DNA of 64,000 nt from JACVRW01 sp963835705 (GTDB taxonomy: Bacteria; Actinomycetota; Thermoleophilia; Solirubrobacterales; Thermoleophilaceae): the NCBI GenBank assembly GCA_963835705.1, contig CAWIGR010000013.1, positions 1 to 64,000 of the forward strand, read 5' to 3'. The position numbers were made by a program, and so were the translations under genes. This document shows, piece by piece, positions 18,375-25,835 of the stretch. The notes under the pieces were generated by a model, which did not search any database, had not been told where the DNA came from, and saw only the letters and a list, made by a program, of their open reading frames with translations. Within the stretch, counting starts at the first letter, position 1. Every line of letters begins with the position of its first letter.

Positions 18375-19692
18375 GTGTCGATGCTGATCAGGCGTGCGCG
18401 TCCCGCTCGAGCCGCGATCGACGAGGCCGCCCTCGAGCTGCTGGCCCGTCACGGGTCGCAGATCCTCGCGACCGCGCGGCGCTACGCCGCGACACCCGAG
18501 GACGCCGAGGACGCCTACCAGCGCGGGCTCGAGATCCTGCTCACGAAGGCGCCCACCACGAGCGAGGCGGACCTCGTCCCGTGGCTCAAGACGGTGGTCA
18601 AGCACGAGGCTTTCGCGCTCCGCCGCCACCGCGAGCGACACGCGCCTGTCACCGACGACGGCGAGCTCGGCGAGCGCGGCAGCCCTGCCGCGGCGGCGCA
18701 CGACCAGGCCGAGCGCTACGAGGACCTGCGGCAGGGCGCCGAGGCGCTGCGGCAGCTGAAGCCCCAGGAGATCCGCGCGCTGCTGCTGAGGGCCGAGGGC
18801 TACACGTACGCGGAGATCTGCGAGCTGACCGGCTGGACCTACACGAAGGTGAACCGCTGCCTGACGGAGGGCCGCCAGGCGCTGTCGGTGCGGCTGGCCG
18901 GCATCCAGGGCGGGATCGAGTGCGCGAAGCTGGCGCCGCTTCTGTCGGCGCTGGCCGACGGGGAGGCCAGCGCCGAGCAGGTGGCGCGGCTGCGGCCGCA
19001 CATGAAGACGTGCCTCGCGTGCCGGGCGACGCTGCGCGAGTTCCGGGCGGCGCCGGCGCGGGTGGCGGCGCTGTCGCCGCCGGCCGCTCTGCTGGCGGCG
19101 GAGCCGGGCGGCGGGCCGCTGCGCAGCCTGGTCGAGTCGATTGCCGGCGCCGCTCAGCAGAAGGCCGCGGTGATCGGCGAGCGGGCGCACGCGGCGACCG
19201 AGCTGGCCGTGGGACAGAAGGTCGCGGCGGTGGCGGCGTCGGCGGCCGCGCTGGCGGGCGGCGGCACCGCGGTGGACCACCTCGCGGGCCACCAGGGCCC
19301 GCCGCAGCCGCCCCCGGCGGCCGAGCAGGTGGAGGTGAAGCCGGTGAAGGAGGAGGTGGCGGTCGAGCAGCCGCAACCGGAGCCCGGAGCCGGTCGTGCC
19401 CGTGTCGCAGGAGACCGCACCTCCCGTCGCGGACCCGGCGCCCGCGCCCGCGCCTGCGCCCGCCGCCGAGCCGGCGCCTCCGCCGCCTCCGCCGCCACCC
19501 CCACCGCCCGATCCGGCGAACGAGTTCGCGCCGGGCGGCACGGCCGTGACCGCGGCCGCCCCCGCCGCGAGCGCCGCGCCCGCCTCATCACCGCAGCCCG
19601 CGCCGGCCCCAGCTGCCCCGGCCCCAGCCGCCCCGAAGCCCGCGCCGGCGCCGGCCGGCGGCGCAGGCGGCAGCAGCGAATTCGCCCCATGA
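18375..19692 (+). CDS. Sigma-70-type factor fused to anti-sigma-like zinc finger, Pro/Ala-rich tail; frameshift near 19385
   Basis: From GTG 18375 (or ATG 18381). Residues about 20-95 look like sigma region 2 (ELLARHGSQILATARRYA, AYQRGLEILL, LVPWLKTVVKHEA). Residues 125-172 look like region 4 with its helix-turn-helix (LKPQEIRALLLRAEG, YAEICELTGWTYTKVNRC). Then comes a zinc-finger segment with Cys183 and H209-x3-C213-x2-C216, the pattern of anti-sigma (ZAS) domains. A weak hydrophobic stretch (VAAVAASAAALAGGG) follows, then a Pro/Ala-rich tail. The tail is reached by one base shift near 19385 and ends GGSSEFAP at 19692. A sigma factor carrying its own inhibitory-type finger suggests self-contained control, perhaps redox or zinc sensitive; this is inference. 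Confidence 0.75.
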
Positions 19693-19722
19693 AGCGCGTG
19701 CTACGCTGTGCCACAGCCGCCC

Positions 19723-19983
19723 ATGGACGTCTCCGTACGCGAGCTTCGCAACCACACACGGCGTGTCATCGCCGCCGTGGAAAGCGGCGAGCGGGTGGTG
19801 TTGACCGTGCACGGCCGCCCTGTTGCCGACATCGTGCCGCGCCGGGAGCGCAGTGAGCGCCGTCCCTCCGAGCTGCTGCTCGCGGACCTGGCGGCCGTCA
19901 GCGGGCTCGCCGGCGAGCTGGACGTGGCGTCGGACCCGGCCGACTTCGACGTCGGGCTCACCACCGACGACATGACCGCGTGA
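19723..19983 (+). CDS. Phd/YefM family antitoxin
   Basis: Antitoxin of a type II pair; binds its PIN toxin and the shared promoter. From ATG 19723 it encodes 86 residues starting MDVSVRELRNHTRRVI, the characteristic opening of the Phd/YefM fold, then VVLTVHGRPVADIVPRR. The C-terminal part (DPADFDVGLTTDDMTA) is acidic, as expected for toxin-neutralising tails. An upstream GTG at 19708 would add five residues that do not fit the family. Its stop overlaps the toxin GTG (GTGA). Confidence 0.82.
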   Translation: MDVSVRELRNHTRRVIAAVESGERVVLTVHGRPVADIVPRRERSERRPSELLLADLAAVSGLAGELDVASDPADFDVGLTTDDMTA

Positions 19984-20378
19984 GCGACGGCTACCTCGTC
20001 GACACGAGCGTCTTCGTCGCTGCAGAGCAGCGCCGTCCGTTCGGCGATCCGCCGGAGGGCGACGCCCGGATCTCAGTGGCGACGCTCACGGAGCTGATCG
20101 TCGGCGTGCGCCGAGCTCCGGCCGGACCATTGCGGCGGCTACGCGAGACGACGCTCGGGCGGGCGCGCTCGTTCGTCGCGCTCCCTTACGACGAGGCGGT
20201 CGCGGAACGGCTCGCCGAGCTGCTCACCGCCGCCGGCACAAAGAAGCGACGAGCCGGCGCGATGGACGCGATCGTCGCTGCCACCGCTCTGGTGCACGAC
20301 CTCGCCGTCTGGACGCAGGACGACGACTTCGAGGTGCTCGCGGAGCTCGCGCCTGCGCTGCGCGTGCACCCCGCTTGA
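19980..20378 (+). CDS. VapC-type PIN-domain toxin
   Basis: Intact 132-residue PIN ribonuclease. The first metal ligand is Asp8 in YLVDTSVF, the second acidic site is in TLTELIVGVRR, and the third and fourth are in AGAMDAIVAATA and TQDDDFEVL. The GTG start overlaps the antitoxin stop, giving the standard coupled operon. In contrast to the VapC at 4.1 kb this copy is unbroken and probably functional. Its stop codon abuts that of the convergent Nudix gene with no spacer (TGATCA at 20376-20381). Confidence 0.85.
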   Translation: MSDGYLVDTSVFVAAEQRRPFGDPPEGDARISVATLTELIVGVRRAPAGPLRRLRETTLGRARSFVALPYDEAVAERLAELLTAAGTKKRRAGAMDAIVAATALVHDLAVWTQDDDFEVLAELAPALRVHPA

Positions 20379-20843
20379 TCAGGAGCGAAGCCGCTCCGCA
20401 AGGCGGTCCAGGAACTCGGTCTGGGCGGGCACCAGCTTCTCGCGCGCGTCCTCGATCCCGAACCACTCGGCCCGGTCGACCTCGGGGAACTCGGCGGTGC
20501 GGCCCGAGCGCGGCGGCCACTCCATCGTGAACGTGTTGCTGCGGACCGAGCCCGCGTCGAGATCGCCCTCCGCGGCCCACGCGTTGACCGTCTTGCCGCC
20601 CTTCTGCTTGACGCTGCCCAGCTCGACAAGCTCGGCGGGCGGCAGCGGGGTGCCGGTCTCCTCCTCGAACTCGCGCAGCGCGCACGCCCGCGGATCCTCG
20701 CCGTCGTCGTGCTCGCCCTTCGGGATCGACCACACCCCGGCGTCCTTGCGGGCCCAGAACGGGCCGCCGGGGTGCACGAGCAGGACCTCGCGCGCGCCGT
20801 GGGCGACCCGGTAGAGGAGGATGCCGGCGCTGCGCTTTGCCAC
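20379..20843 (-). CDS. Nudix hydrolase
   Basis: 154 residues from GTG 20843 (VAKRSAGILLYR). Hydrolyses a nucleoside diphosphate linked to another group, with Mg2+. A complete Nudix box is present: GEHDDGEDPRACALREFEEETGT fits G-x5-E-x7-R-E-U-x-E-E-x-G-U. The flanking sequence (VHPGGPFWARKDAGVWSIP, VKQKGGKTVNAWAAEGD) resembles the actinobacterial NUDIX/AP4A-hydrolase-like group. The substrate cannot be told. Convergent with the PIN toxin gene. Confidence 0.88.
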   Translation of the reverse strand: MAKRSAGILLYRVAHGAREVLLVHPGGPFWARKDAGVWSIPKGEHDDGEDPRACALREFEEETGTPLPPAELVELGSVKQKGGKTVNAWAAEGDLDAGSVRSNTFTMEWPPRSGRTAEFPEVDRAEWFGIEDAREKLVPAQTEFLDRLAERLRS

Positions 20844-20917
20844 GCCGTTCGAGGATCGCAGACCGCCCGGGGCGCCGGGCGGACTCGCATCCGCCCGGGC
20901 TCCGGTCCGGTCAGCTG

Positions 20918-21100
20918 CTAGAGGCGCGTGACGGCCTCGACGGGAGGCGGCTCGCGATCCGCGGGCTCCTCGTCGCGCTCCTGCTCGGCGATCGGCGCGG
21001 GGCGCGGACGCTCCCGCTCCTCATCCAGCAGGTAGCGCAGTTCCTCGTCGACCCGGTCCTGGCGCCGCCGCTCCCGGTACATCCACCGGTCGTGACACAT
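20918..21100 (-). CDS. Small charged protein, unknown
   Basis: 60 residues from ATG 21100: MCHDRWMYRERRRQDRVDEEL followed by a highly charged Glu/Arg helix and a Pro/Glu-rich tail. It has no hydrophobic segment. The composition (Glu, Asp, Arg in alternation, likely a single amphipathic helix) is more protein-like than the antisense readings. I do not recognise a family. It lies between the Nudix gene and the secreted glycosidase on the same strand. Confidence 0.4.
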   Translation of the reverse strand: MCHDRWMYRERRRQDRVDEELRYLLDEERERPRPAPIAEQERDEEPADREPPPVEAVTRL

Positions 21101-21164
21101 CTCGACCACCTCGGGTGGCTCGGGGCAATGCCCGGAAGATGATTGCACCCAAGCGCGGCGGCGG

Positions 21165-22229
21165 TCAGCGGCGCGCCGCGGCGGCGGCCTTCCTGAGCGC
21201 GATGAAGGCGTTGTCCGGCCTGCCGTTGGGGCGGAGCACACCGGTGTTCCACTCAGCCCCGGGAGTCTGGACGAGCTGGTACTGGACCAGCTGCCGCACG
21301 CCGCGCGTGCGGCGGGCGATGCGATAGGCCTGGCGCAGGTAGGCGGCGCGCTTCCGCGCCGGCAGCCGGCGCTTGCCCGACGCGAAGTAGCCGAACTCGG
21401 TCAGGTACACCGGCACGGTCCGGCCGCGCGGCGTCGTGAACGCGCGCGCCCGGCGCAGCTTGCGCAGGGCGGACGTGAGCCGGCCGAGCGTGCCGATCGT
21501 GACCGAGTCACGGTTCGGATAGCGGTAGGTCGGCTTGCGGCTGAACTCATACGGGTGCAGAGCGAGCCCGTCGGCGCGCAGCGGCTTGCAGCCCCGGCGC
21601 TTGCGCCAGCGGGAGTTGACGCAGAGCGCCTCGCGCATGAACCGCAGGGGCGCGATCGAGAGCCGGCTCCGGTGATGCGGGGCGAGCTCCCCGAACAGCA
21701 CCTGGTTGCGCCGGTCGACCGACTTGATCGCGGCGTAGCTGCGCCGGTAGATCGCGCGGTAGAGCCGCGGCGCCGAGCGGTGCGGACGCAGCCAGGCGTG
21801 CCAGTTGGGCTCGTTCATGACCGAGTAGCGGAACACGCGGCCGCGGAAATGGCGGGCCACCCGGCGCGCGAACGCAGCGAAGGCGGCGGGCTTCGGCTTG
21901 TAGATGTCGGTGCGGCGGGTCCGCTGGACCCAGCCCGGCGCCGGCGTGAGCGTGAGCTGCACGCGAAGGCCGCGCGCCGCGGCTGCGGCGACGAGCGCGT
22001 CGTGGGCCGCGTAGTCGTTCGTCTCCCAGTCGATGCCGGCCCGGATGTGGGTGGCGCCCATCTGGCGGGCGCGATCCAGGCCCGCGTCGCGGCCGATGCC
22101 GGATCCTTGCAGGAAGACGGCCTCGTCCTGGACCCCGACCTCGAGGCGGTCGGCGGAGGCCGAGCCGGCCGCACCGAAGAAGGCGGCAACAGCAAGGCAG
22201 AGGACAGCGATGCGGAAAGGAGGGATCAT
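21165..22229 (-). CDS. Secreted clan GH-A glycoside hydrolase
   Basis: 354-residue exported glycosidase. Residues 1-26 are a signal peptide (MIPPFRIAVLCLAVAAFF, cleavage after SASA). The rest looks like a TIM-barrel hydrolase of the GH5/GH39-like kind: IRAGIDWET near strand 2, the acid/base glutamate Glu140 in SVMNEPNW, and the nucleophile Glu278 in VYLTEFGYF. Both catalytic residues of clan GH-A are present. A GGAG ribosome site lies five bases before the ATG. Likely substrate is a plant or microbial polysaccharide; the exact family is uncertain. Divergent from the repeat protein at 22442. Confidence 0.8.
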   Translation of the reverse strand: MIPPFRIAVLCLAVAAFFGAAGSASADRLEVGVQDEAVFLQGSGIGRDAGLDRARQMGATHIRAGIDWETNDYAAHDALVAAAAARGLRVQLTLTPAPGWVQRTRRTDIYKPKPAAFAAFARRVARHFRGRVFRYSVMNEPNWHAWLRPHRSAPRLYRAIYRRSYAAIKSVDRRNQVLFGELAPHHRSRLSIAPLRFMREALCVNSRWRKRRGCKPLRADGLALHPYEFSRKPTYRYPNRDSVTIGTLGRLTSALRKLRRARAFTTPRGRTVPVYLTEFGYFASGKRRLPARKRAAYLRQAYRIARRTRGVRQLVQYQLVQTPGAEWNTGVLRPNGRPDNAFIALRKAAAAARR

Positions 22230-22255
22230 GCGACTCCGGGTGAGTGGTGGAGGAA

Positions 22256-22284
22256 GCGGCCGGGGAAATTCGCCCCTGGGCCGC
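22256..22284. promoter_or_regulatory. GC-rich hairpin in divergent leader region
   Basis: GCGGCC (22256-22261) and GGGG (22262-22265) pair with CCCC (22273-22276) and GGCCGC (22279-22284), leaving loop AAATTCG and a two-base bulge. It lies 27 bases upstream of the secreted glycosidase start, within its presumed 5' leader. It could shape translation or stability, or be a bidirectional block between divergent promoters. A weaker inverted pair CCGTG/CACGG lies further on, around 22354-22373. No known riboswitch consensus matched. Confidence 0.35.
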
Positions 22285-22441
22285 CGGGGCGGGAGGACCT
22301 ACCCCCACTACATCGGCACCTCCGCCGGAGACTGAAGGGGGCGCCCGCACCAGCCGTGTGAGCTTGGTCACGGAGCAGGAATAGAGGCAACCATGAGCTC
22401 GTCCTTGGCCACGTATCCGATCACTCAACCAAGGAGCGGAC

Positions 22442-24169
22442 GTGGCACGACAGAGGAACAACAAGGGGCGCACCGGGCTGGTGGCGAGCGCCGCGGTGGC
22501 GGTGCTGCTGGCGGTGCCGGCCAGCGCCAGCGCCGACGTGAACTCGGAGGTCAACGGCGGCGTCCTCACGGTCAACAGCACCGCGAACGACGCGATCGCG
22601 ATCACCAGCGTCGGTGGTGACGTCAAGGTGAACGGCGCCGATCCCGACGGCGTGGTGGACAGCGCCGACATCACGGCGATCGACGTGAGCGGCGGTCCTG
22701 GCGCCAACAACATCAACCTCGCGGGCGTGAACGGCAACGACTTCACGGCGCTCACCAGCGTCACCGTCGACGGCGGCGAGGGCAACGACACGATCAACGG
22801 CACGCAGCTCGCCGACGAGCTGGAGGGCGGCAACGGCGACGACCGGATCATCGGAGACAACAACCCGGCCGGCACCCACGACGAGTCGCGCGGCGAGTCG
22901 GGCAACGACACCATGGTGTGGAACCCCGGCGACGGCGACGACATCAACGAGGGCGGCGACGGCAGCGACACCGCCGAGGTGAACGGCGGCGGCAAGGAGC
23001 AGTTCCAGGTGGAGCCCCCGGCGGCGCCCGGCGGCCCCGTGCTGTTCGACCGGGTCCAGCCGGACGCGACGTTCCTCGCTCCCTTCAGCGTCGACATCGG
23101 CACATCCGAGCGGCTCGACCTGAACGCGGGCCCGGCGGATGACATCGTCAACATGGCCGGCGGGGCGATCGGCCTCGCCATCGAGGCCGACGGCGGCGAC
23201 GGCAACGACACGATCGACGGAAGCGACGCGGCCGACCTGCTCACGGGCGGCATCGGCAACGACCGCATCGTGGGCGACAACAACCCGGCGGGCACGGACG
23301 ACCGGTCGATCGGCGACGCCGGCGACGACACGCTCGTCTGGAACCCCGGTGACGGCGACGACCTGAACGAGGGCGGCGACGGCACCGACACGATCGAGGT
23401 CAACGGCGGCGGTGGCGGCGAGGTGTTCGAGGTCAAGCCCTCGGCCATCCCCGGCCGCGTGGCGTTCGACCGGACCGGGCCGAACCCGCCCGGGCCGTTC
23501 AACCTCGACATCGGCACGTCCGAGCGGCTCGACCTGAACGCGAGCGGCGGCGATGACAGCCTCAACGCCGCGGGACCGGTCAGTGGCCTCGGAGGCTGGA
23601 CGATCGACGCCGAGGGCGGGGACGGCAACGACACCCTCGCCGGTGGAAGCCAGGCGGTCGACCTGCTGTCCGGCGGCGCCGGAGCGGACACGCTCCGTAG
23701 CCGCGACGAGACGGCCGACTCGCTGACCGGCGGCAGCGAGGTGGACTCGGCGGTCGTGGACGCGCAGGACATCGTGAACGGCGACGTCGAGATCGTCGAC
23801 CGCGGGCAGGCGCAGCCGCAGCCGCCCGTTCAGGACACGGTGGCCCCGCTGGTGAAGGTGGGCAAGAAGGCCCTGCGGGTGAACCGCAACCGCATCGCCA
23901 AGGTCCGCATGACCGGCCCGGCGGACGAGGACTCCACCGTGACCGTGAAGCTGCGGCGCAAGGGGAAGCTGCTCGGCAGCAAGGCCGTCGACCTGGACGC
24001 CGGCGAGTCGAAGCTGGTCAAGGTGAAGCTCTCCCGCAAGTCCTTCGCGCTCCTCAAGCAGCGCGACAGGCTCCAGGTGAAGGCGATCGTGACCGCCGAG
24101 GACGCGGCCGGGAACACCCGGAAGCGGACCGTCGAGCTCACGCTCAAGGAGCCCAAGCCGAAGCGCTAG
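22442..24169 (+). CDS. Secreted Asp/Gly-repeat (hemolysin-type calcium-binding-like) protein
   Basis: 575 residues from GTG 22442, with a strong AAGGAG site five bases upstream. A signal peptide covers residues 1-31 (LVASAAVAVLLAVPASASA). The mature protein is rich in GGxGNDTI/GGxGDDRI nonapeptides, the beta-roll repeat that binds calcium. A module of about 140 residues (420 bases) occurs twice in tandem, marked by GNDTI, GDNNPAGT, VWNPGDGDD, GGDG and DIGTSERLDLN, followed by a partial third. The C-terminal 110 residues (TVAPLVKVGKKALRV, then Lys-rich strands) form an Ig-like or surface-binding domain. Probably an extracellular structural or adhesive protein. Confidence 0.8.
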   Translation: MARQRNNKGRTGLVASAAVAVLLAVPASASADVNSEVNGGVLTVNSTANDAIAITSVGGDVKVNGADPDGVVDSADITAIDVSGGPGANNINLAGVNGNDFTALTSVTVDGGEGNDTINGTQLADELEGGNGDDRIIGDNNPAGTHDESRGESGNDTMVWNPGDGDDINEGGDGSDTAEVNGGGKEQFQVEPPAAPGGPVLFDRVQPDATFLAPFSVDIGTSERLDLNAGPADDIVNMAGGAIGLAIEADGGDGNDTIDGSDAADLLTGGIGNDRIVGDNNPAGTDDRSIGDAGDDTLVWNPGDGDDLNEGGDGTDTIEVNGGGGGEVFEVKPSAIPGRVAFDRTGPNPPGPFNLDIGTSERLDLNASGGDDSLNAAGPVSGLGGWTIDAEGGDGNDTLAGGSQAVDLLSGGAGADTLRSRDETADSLTGGSEVDSAVVDAQDIVNGDVEIVDRGQAQPQPPVQDTVAPLVKVGKKALRVNRNRIAKVRMTGPADEDSTVTVKLRRKGKLLGSKAVDLDAGESKLVKVKLSRKSFALLKQRDRLQVKAIVTAEDAAGNTRKRTVELTLKEPKPKR

Positions 24170-24196
24170 GCCCTGCCTACACCCGCGGAAGCGACA

Positions 24197-24224
24197 ACGG
24201 GCGGCCTCGAGAGGGGCCGCCCGT
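24197..24224. terminator. Strong bidirectional terminator-type hairpin
   Basis: A perfect 10-base stem ACGGGCGGCC (24197-24206) / GGCCGCCCGT (24215-24224) with an eight-base loop. It lies 27 bases after the stop of the repeat protein and touches the stop of the convergent small membrane protein. No T tract follows, as is common in GC-rich actinobacteria. Confidence 0.75.
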
Positions 24225-24508
24225 CAGCCGCGATCGCCCGAGGTCGCGAGGGCCCGCGCCCGCCGCCGCGCGCTCGGCGTGCTCGGCAGCAGGCCGGTCG
24301 GCGCGGGCGCGGCCGGGTCCGGGAAGGGCCACTCCTCGCGCCGGCTGCGGCGCGAGGGGGCAGGGGCCGCGCGCTGGACAGGCGCCGGCGCAGGCGGGCG
24401 CGCCGGGATTTGCGACCGGTGCCTTCGCCGCTGAGCGCGGACCCGCAGGCGCGCTCCCACCAGCAGTAGCGCGAACACGAGCAGGGCGAGTTGCAGCACC
24501 TCGATCAT
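24224..24508 (-). CDS. Small single-pass membrane protein, unknown
   Basis: 94 residues from ATG 24508: MIEVLQLALLVFALLLVGARLRVRAQRR, a single N-terminal membrane segment (residues 3-20), then a cytoplasmic basic and Pro/Ala-rich tail containing REEWPFPDPAAPAP. I do not recognise a family. It is divergent from the TetR regulator with 70 bases between starts, so it may be the regulator's target. Confidence is limited by small size and low complexity. Confidence 0.5.
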   Translation of the reverse strand: MIEVLQLALLVFALLLVGARLRVRAQRRRHRSQIPARPPAPAPVQRAAPAPSRRSRREEWPFPDPAAPAPTGLLPSTPSARRRARALATSGDRG

Positions 24509-24549
24509 GCAACCCGTTTCGGCCCGGCTCGCGCGCCACCCTCCTCGGT

Positions 24550-24563
24550 GCACGCGATCGTGC
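24550..24563. promoter_or_regulatory. Candidate TetR operator palindrome
   Basis: GCACG (24550-24554) CGAT CGTGC (24559-24563) is a perfect five-base inverted repeat with a four-base spacer. It ends 15 bases before the TetR-family start and lies between it and the divergent membrane-protein gene, the usual place for a TetR autoregulatory site. The arms are short, so chance occurrence in GC-rich DNA is possible. Confidence 0.35.
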
Positions 24564-24578
24564 GTGACAATCCGGACC

Positions 24579-25181
24579 GTGGCAGAGCCCGCCTACACGC
24601 GCCTCCACGTCGACGAGCGGCGCCGCCAGCTGCTCGAGCTCGGCGCCGAGCTGTTCGCGCGCCACTCGTTCGCGGAGCTGTCGATGGCCCGCATCGCGCG
24701 CGAGGCAGGCATCTCGAAGGCGCTGCTCTACCACTACTTCCCGAGCAAGCGAGACCTCTTCGTCGCCACTCTGCGCGAGGCCGCCGAGGAGGTGAGCCGC
24801 CGCACCGAGCCCGACCCTGCCCTGCCGCCCGCCGACGCGCTCGCGGGCAGCCTCGACGCGTTCCTCGCCTGGATCGAGGAGAACGAGCTGGCCTACCGCA
24901 AGCTGATGGAGAGCGCGGGGAGCGTGCCGGAGGTGGGCGCCCTGATCGACGAGGTGCGCGACCGGACCTCGGCGCGGATCCTCGCGGAGGTTGGCGCCGG
25001 CGATCCGCCCCCGCCGCGGCTGCGCGCGGTCACGCGCGCGTGGCTCTGGTTCATGGACGGCGCGATCCTCGACTGGCTCGAGCACCGCGACCTGAAGCGA
25101 GGCGAGCTGCGGGACCTGCTGCTGGGCTCGCTGGACGGCGCGATGACCGCGGCGGGCGGCGGGCACCTGCTGCGCGGCTGA
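24579..25181 (+). CDS. TetR family transcriptional regulator
   Basis: 200 residues from GTG 24579 (VAEPAYTRLHVDERRRQLLE). The N-terminal helix-turn-helix is clear: GAELFARHSFAELSMARIAREAGISKALLYHYFPSKRDLF matches the TetR_N pattern, with the recognition helix at about residues 40-50. The rest is an all-helical ligand domain (WIEENELAYRKLMESAG, LRAVTRAWLWFMDGAILDWLE). Divergent from the small membrane protein, convergent with the MoaD-MoaE gene, whose stop codon abuts its own (TGATCA, 25179-25184). Confidence 0.88.
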   Translation: MAEPAYTRLHVDERRRQLLELGAELFARHSFAELSMARIAREAGISKALLYHYFPSKRDLFVATLREAAEEVSRRTEPDPALPPADALAGSLDAFLAWIEENELAYRKLMESAGSVPEVGALIDEVRDRTSARILAEVGAGDPPPPRLRAVTRAWLWFMDGAILDWLEHRDLKRGELRDLLLGSLDGAMTAAGGGHLLRG

Positions 25182-25832
25182 TCAGTCGCGCGGGGGCTCA
25201 GCCCCGTCCACCCAGCGGCCCTCGTCGCCTTCCATCTCCTTCTTCCAGATCGGCGCCTCGGCCTTGACCCGGTCGATGATCTCGCGAGCTGCGGCGAAGG
25301 CCTCCCCGCGGTGGGGAGCCGATACGGCCACGATCACGCTCGGCGCGGTGAGCGGCACCTCGCCGACCCGGTGCTCCACGGCGGCGGCGCAGAGGCCGTG
25401 TCGCTCGACGGCCTCGGTGGCGATCGCCGTCATGCGCTCCTCGGCCATCTGGACGTAGGCGTCGTACTCCAGCCGCTCGACCTCCCGGGTGACACCGCAG
25501 AAGGTGACCACCGCGCCGGCGCCCGCGTGGCGCACGCGGGCGGCGAGCTCCTCCAGCGACAGCGGGGAGGCGCTCACCCGCACCCACGGCGCGGCGCGCG
25601 TCTCGCCGCCGCTGACCGGTGGGATCAGGGCGAGCTCGTCGCCCGAGTCGAGCACCCGCTCGGCGTCGGCGTACTCGCGGTTGACCGCCATCACCAGCGG
25701 AAGCCCTTCGGCCAGACCGGCGAGCGAGTCGATCGCGTCGCCCACGCGCGCGCCTTCGGGCAGCTCGAGCGTCACCTCAGGAGCTCCGGCGCGCTCCCGG
25801 AGCATGGCGAAGAGTCGGACCGTGATCTCCAC
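25182..25832 (-). CDS. moaX: Fused molybdopterin synthase MoaD-MoaE
   Basis: 216 residues joining both subunits of molybdopterin synthase, which converts cyclic pyranopterin monophosphate to molybdopterin. Residues 1-76 are the ubiquitin-like MoaD (MEITVRLFAMLRERAG, DELALIPPVSGG), with the Gly-Gly that is normally its C-terminus at residues 75-76. Residues 82-216 are MoaE, with FCGVTREVE, HRVGEVPL, APHRGEAF and the active-site lysines Lys190 and Lys197 in VKAEAPIWKKE. In the mycobacterial MoaX fusion the chain is cut after this Gly-Gly to free the sulfur carrier; the same is expected here. No other cofactor genes are nearby. Confidence 0.9.
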   Translation of the reverse strand: MEITVRLFAMLRERAGAPEVTLELPEGARVGDAIDSLAGLAEGLPLVMAVNREYADAERVLDSGDELALIPPVSGGETRAAPWVRVSASPLSLEELAARVRHAGAGAVVTFCGVTREVERLEYDAYVQMAEERMTAIATEAVERHGLCAAAVEHRVGEVPLTAPSVIVAVSAPHRGEAFAAAREIIDRVKAEAPIWKKEMEGDEGRWVDGAEPPRD

Positions 25833-25835
25833 AGC

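Noticed and set aside
19396..19692. Separate Pro/Ala-rich secreted protein
   Set aside because: The frame joins directly to the sigma-factor gene by a one-base shift, has no start context or signal peptide, and its GGSSEFAP end fits as the sigma protein tail.
22230..22441. Possible c-di-AMP or c-di-GMP riboswitch upstream of the secreted repeat protein
   Set aside because: Strong hairpins are present but none of the conserved core strings of those riboswitches could be found on either strand.
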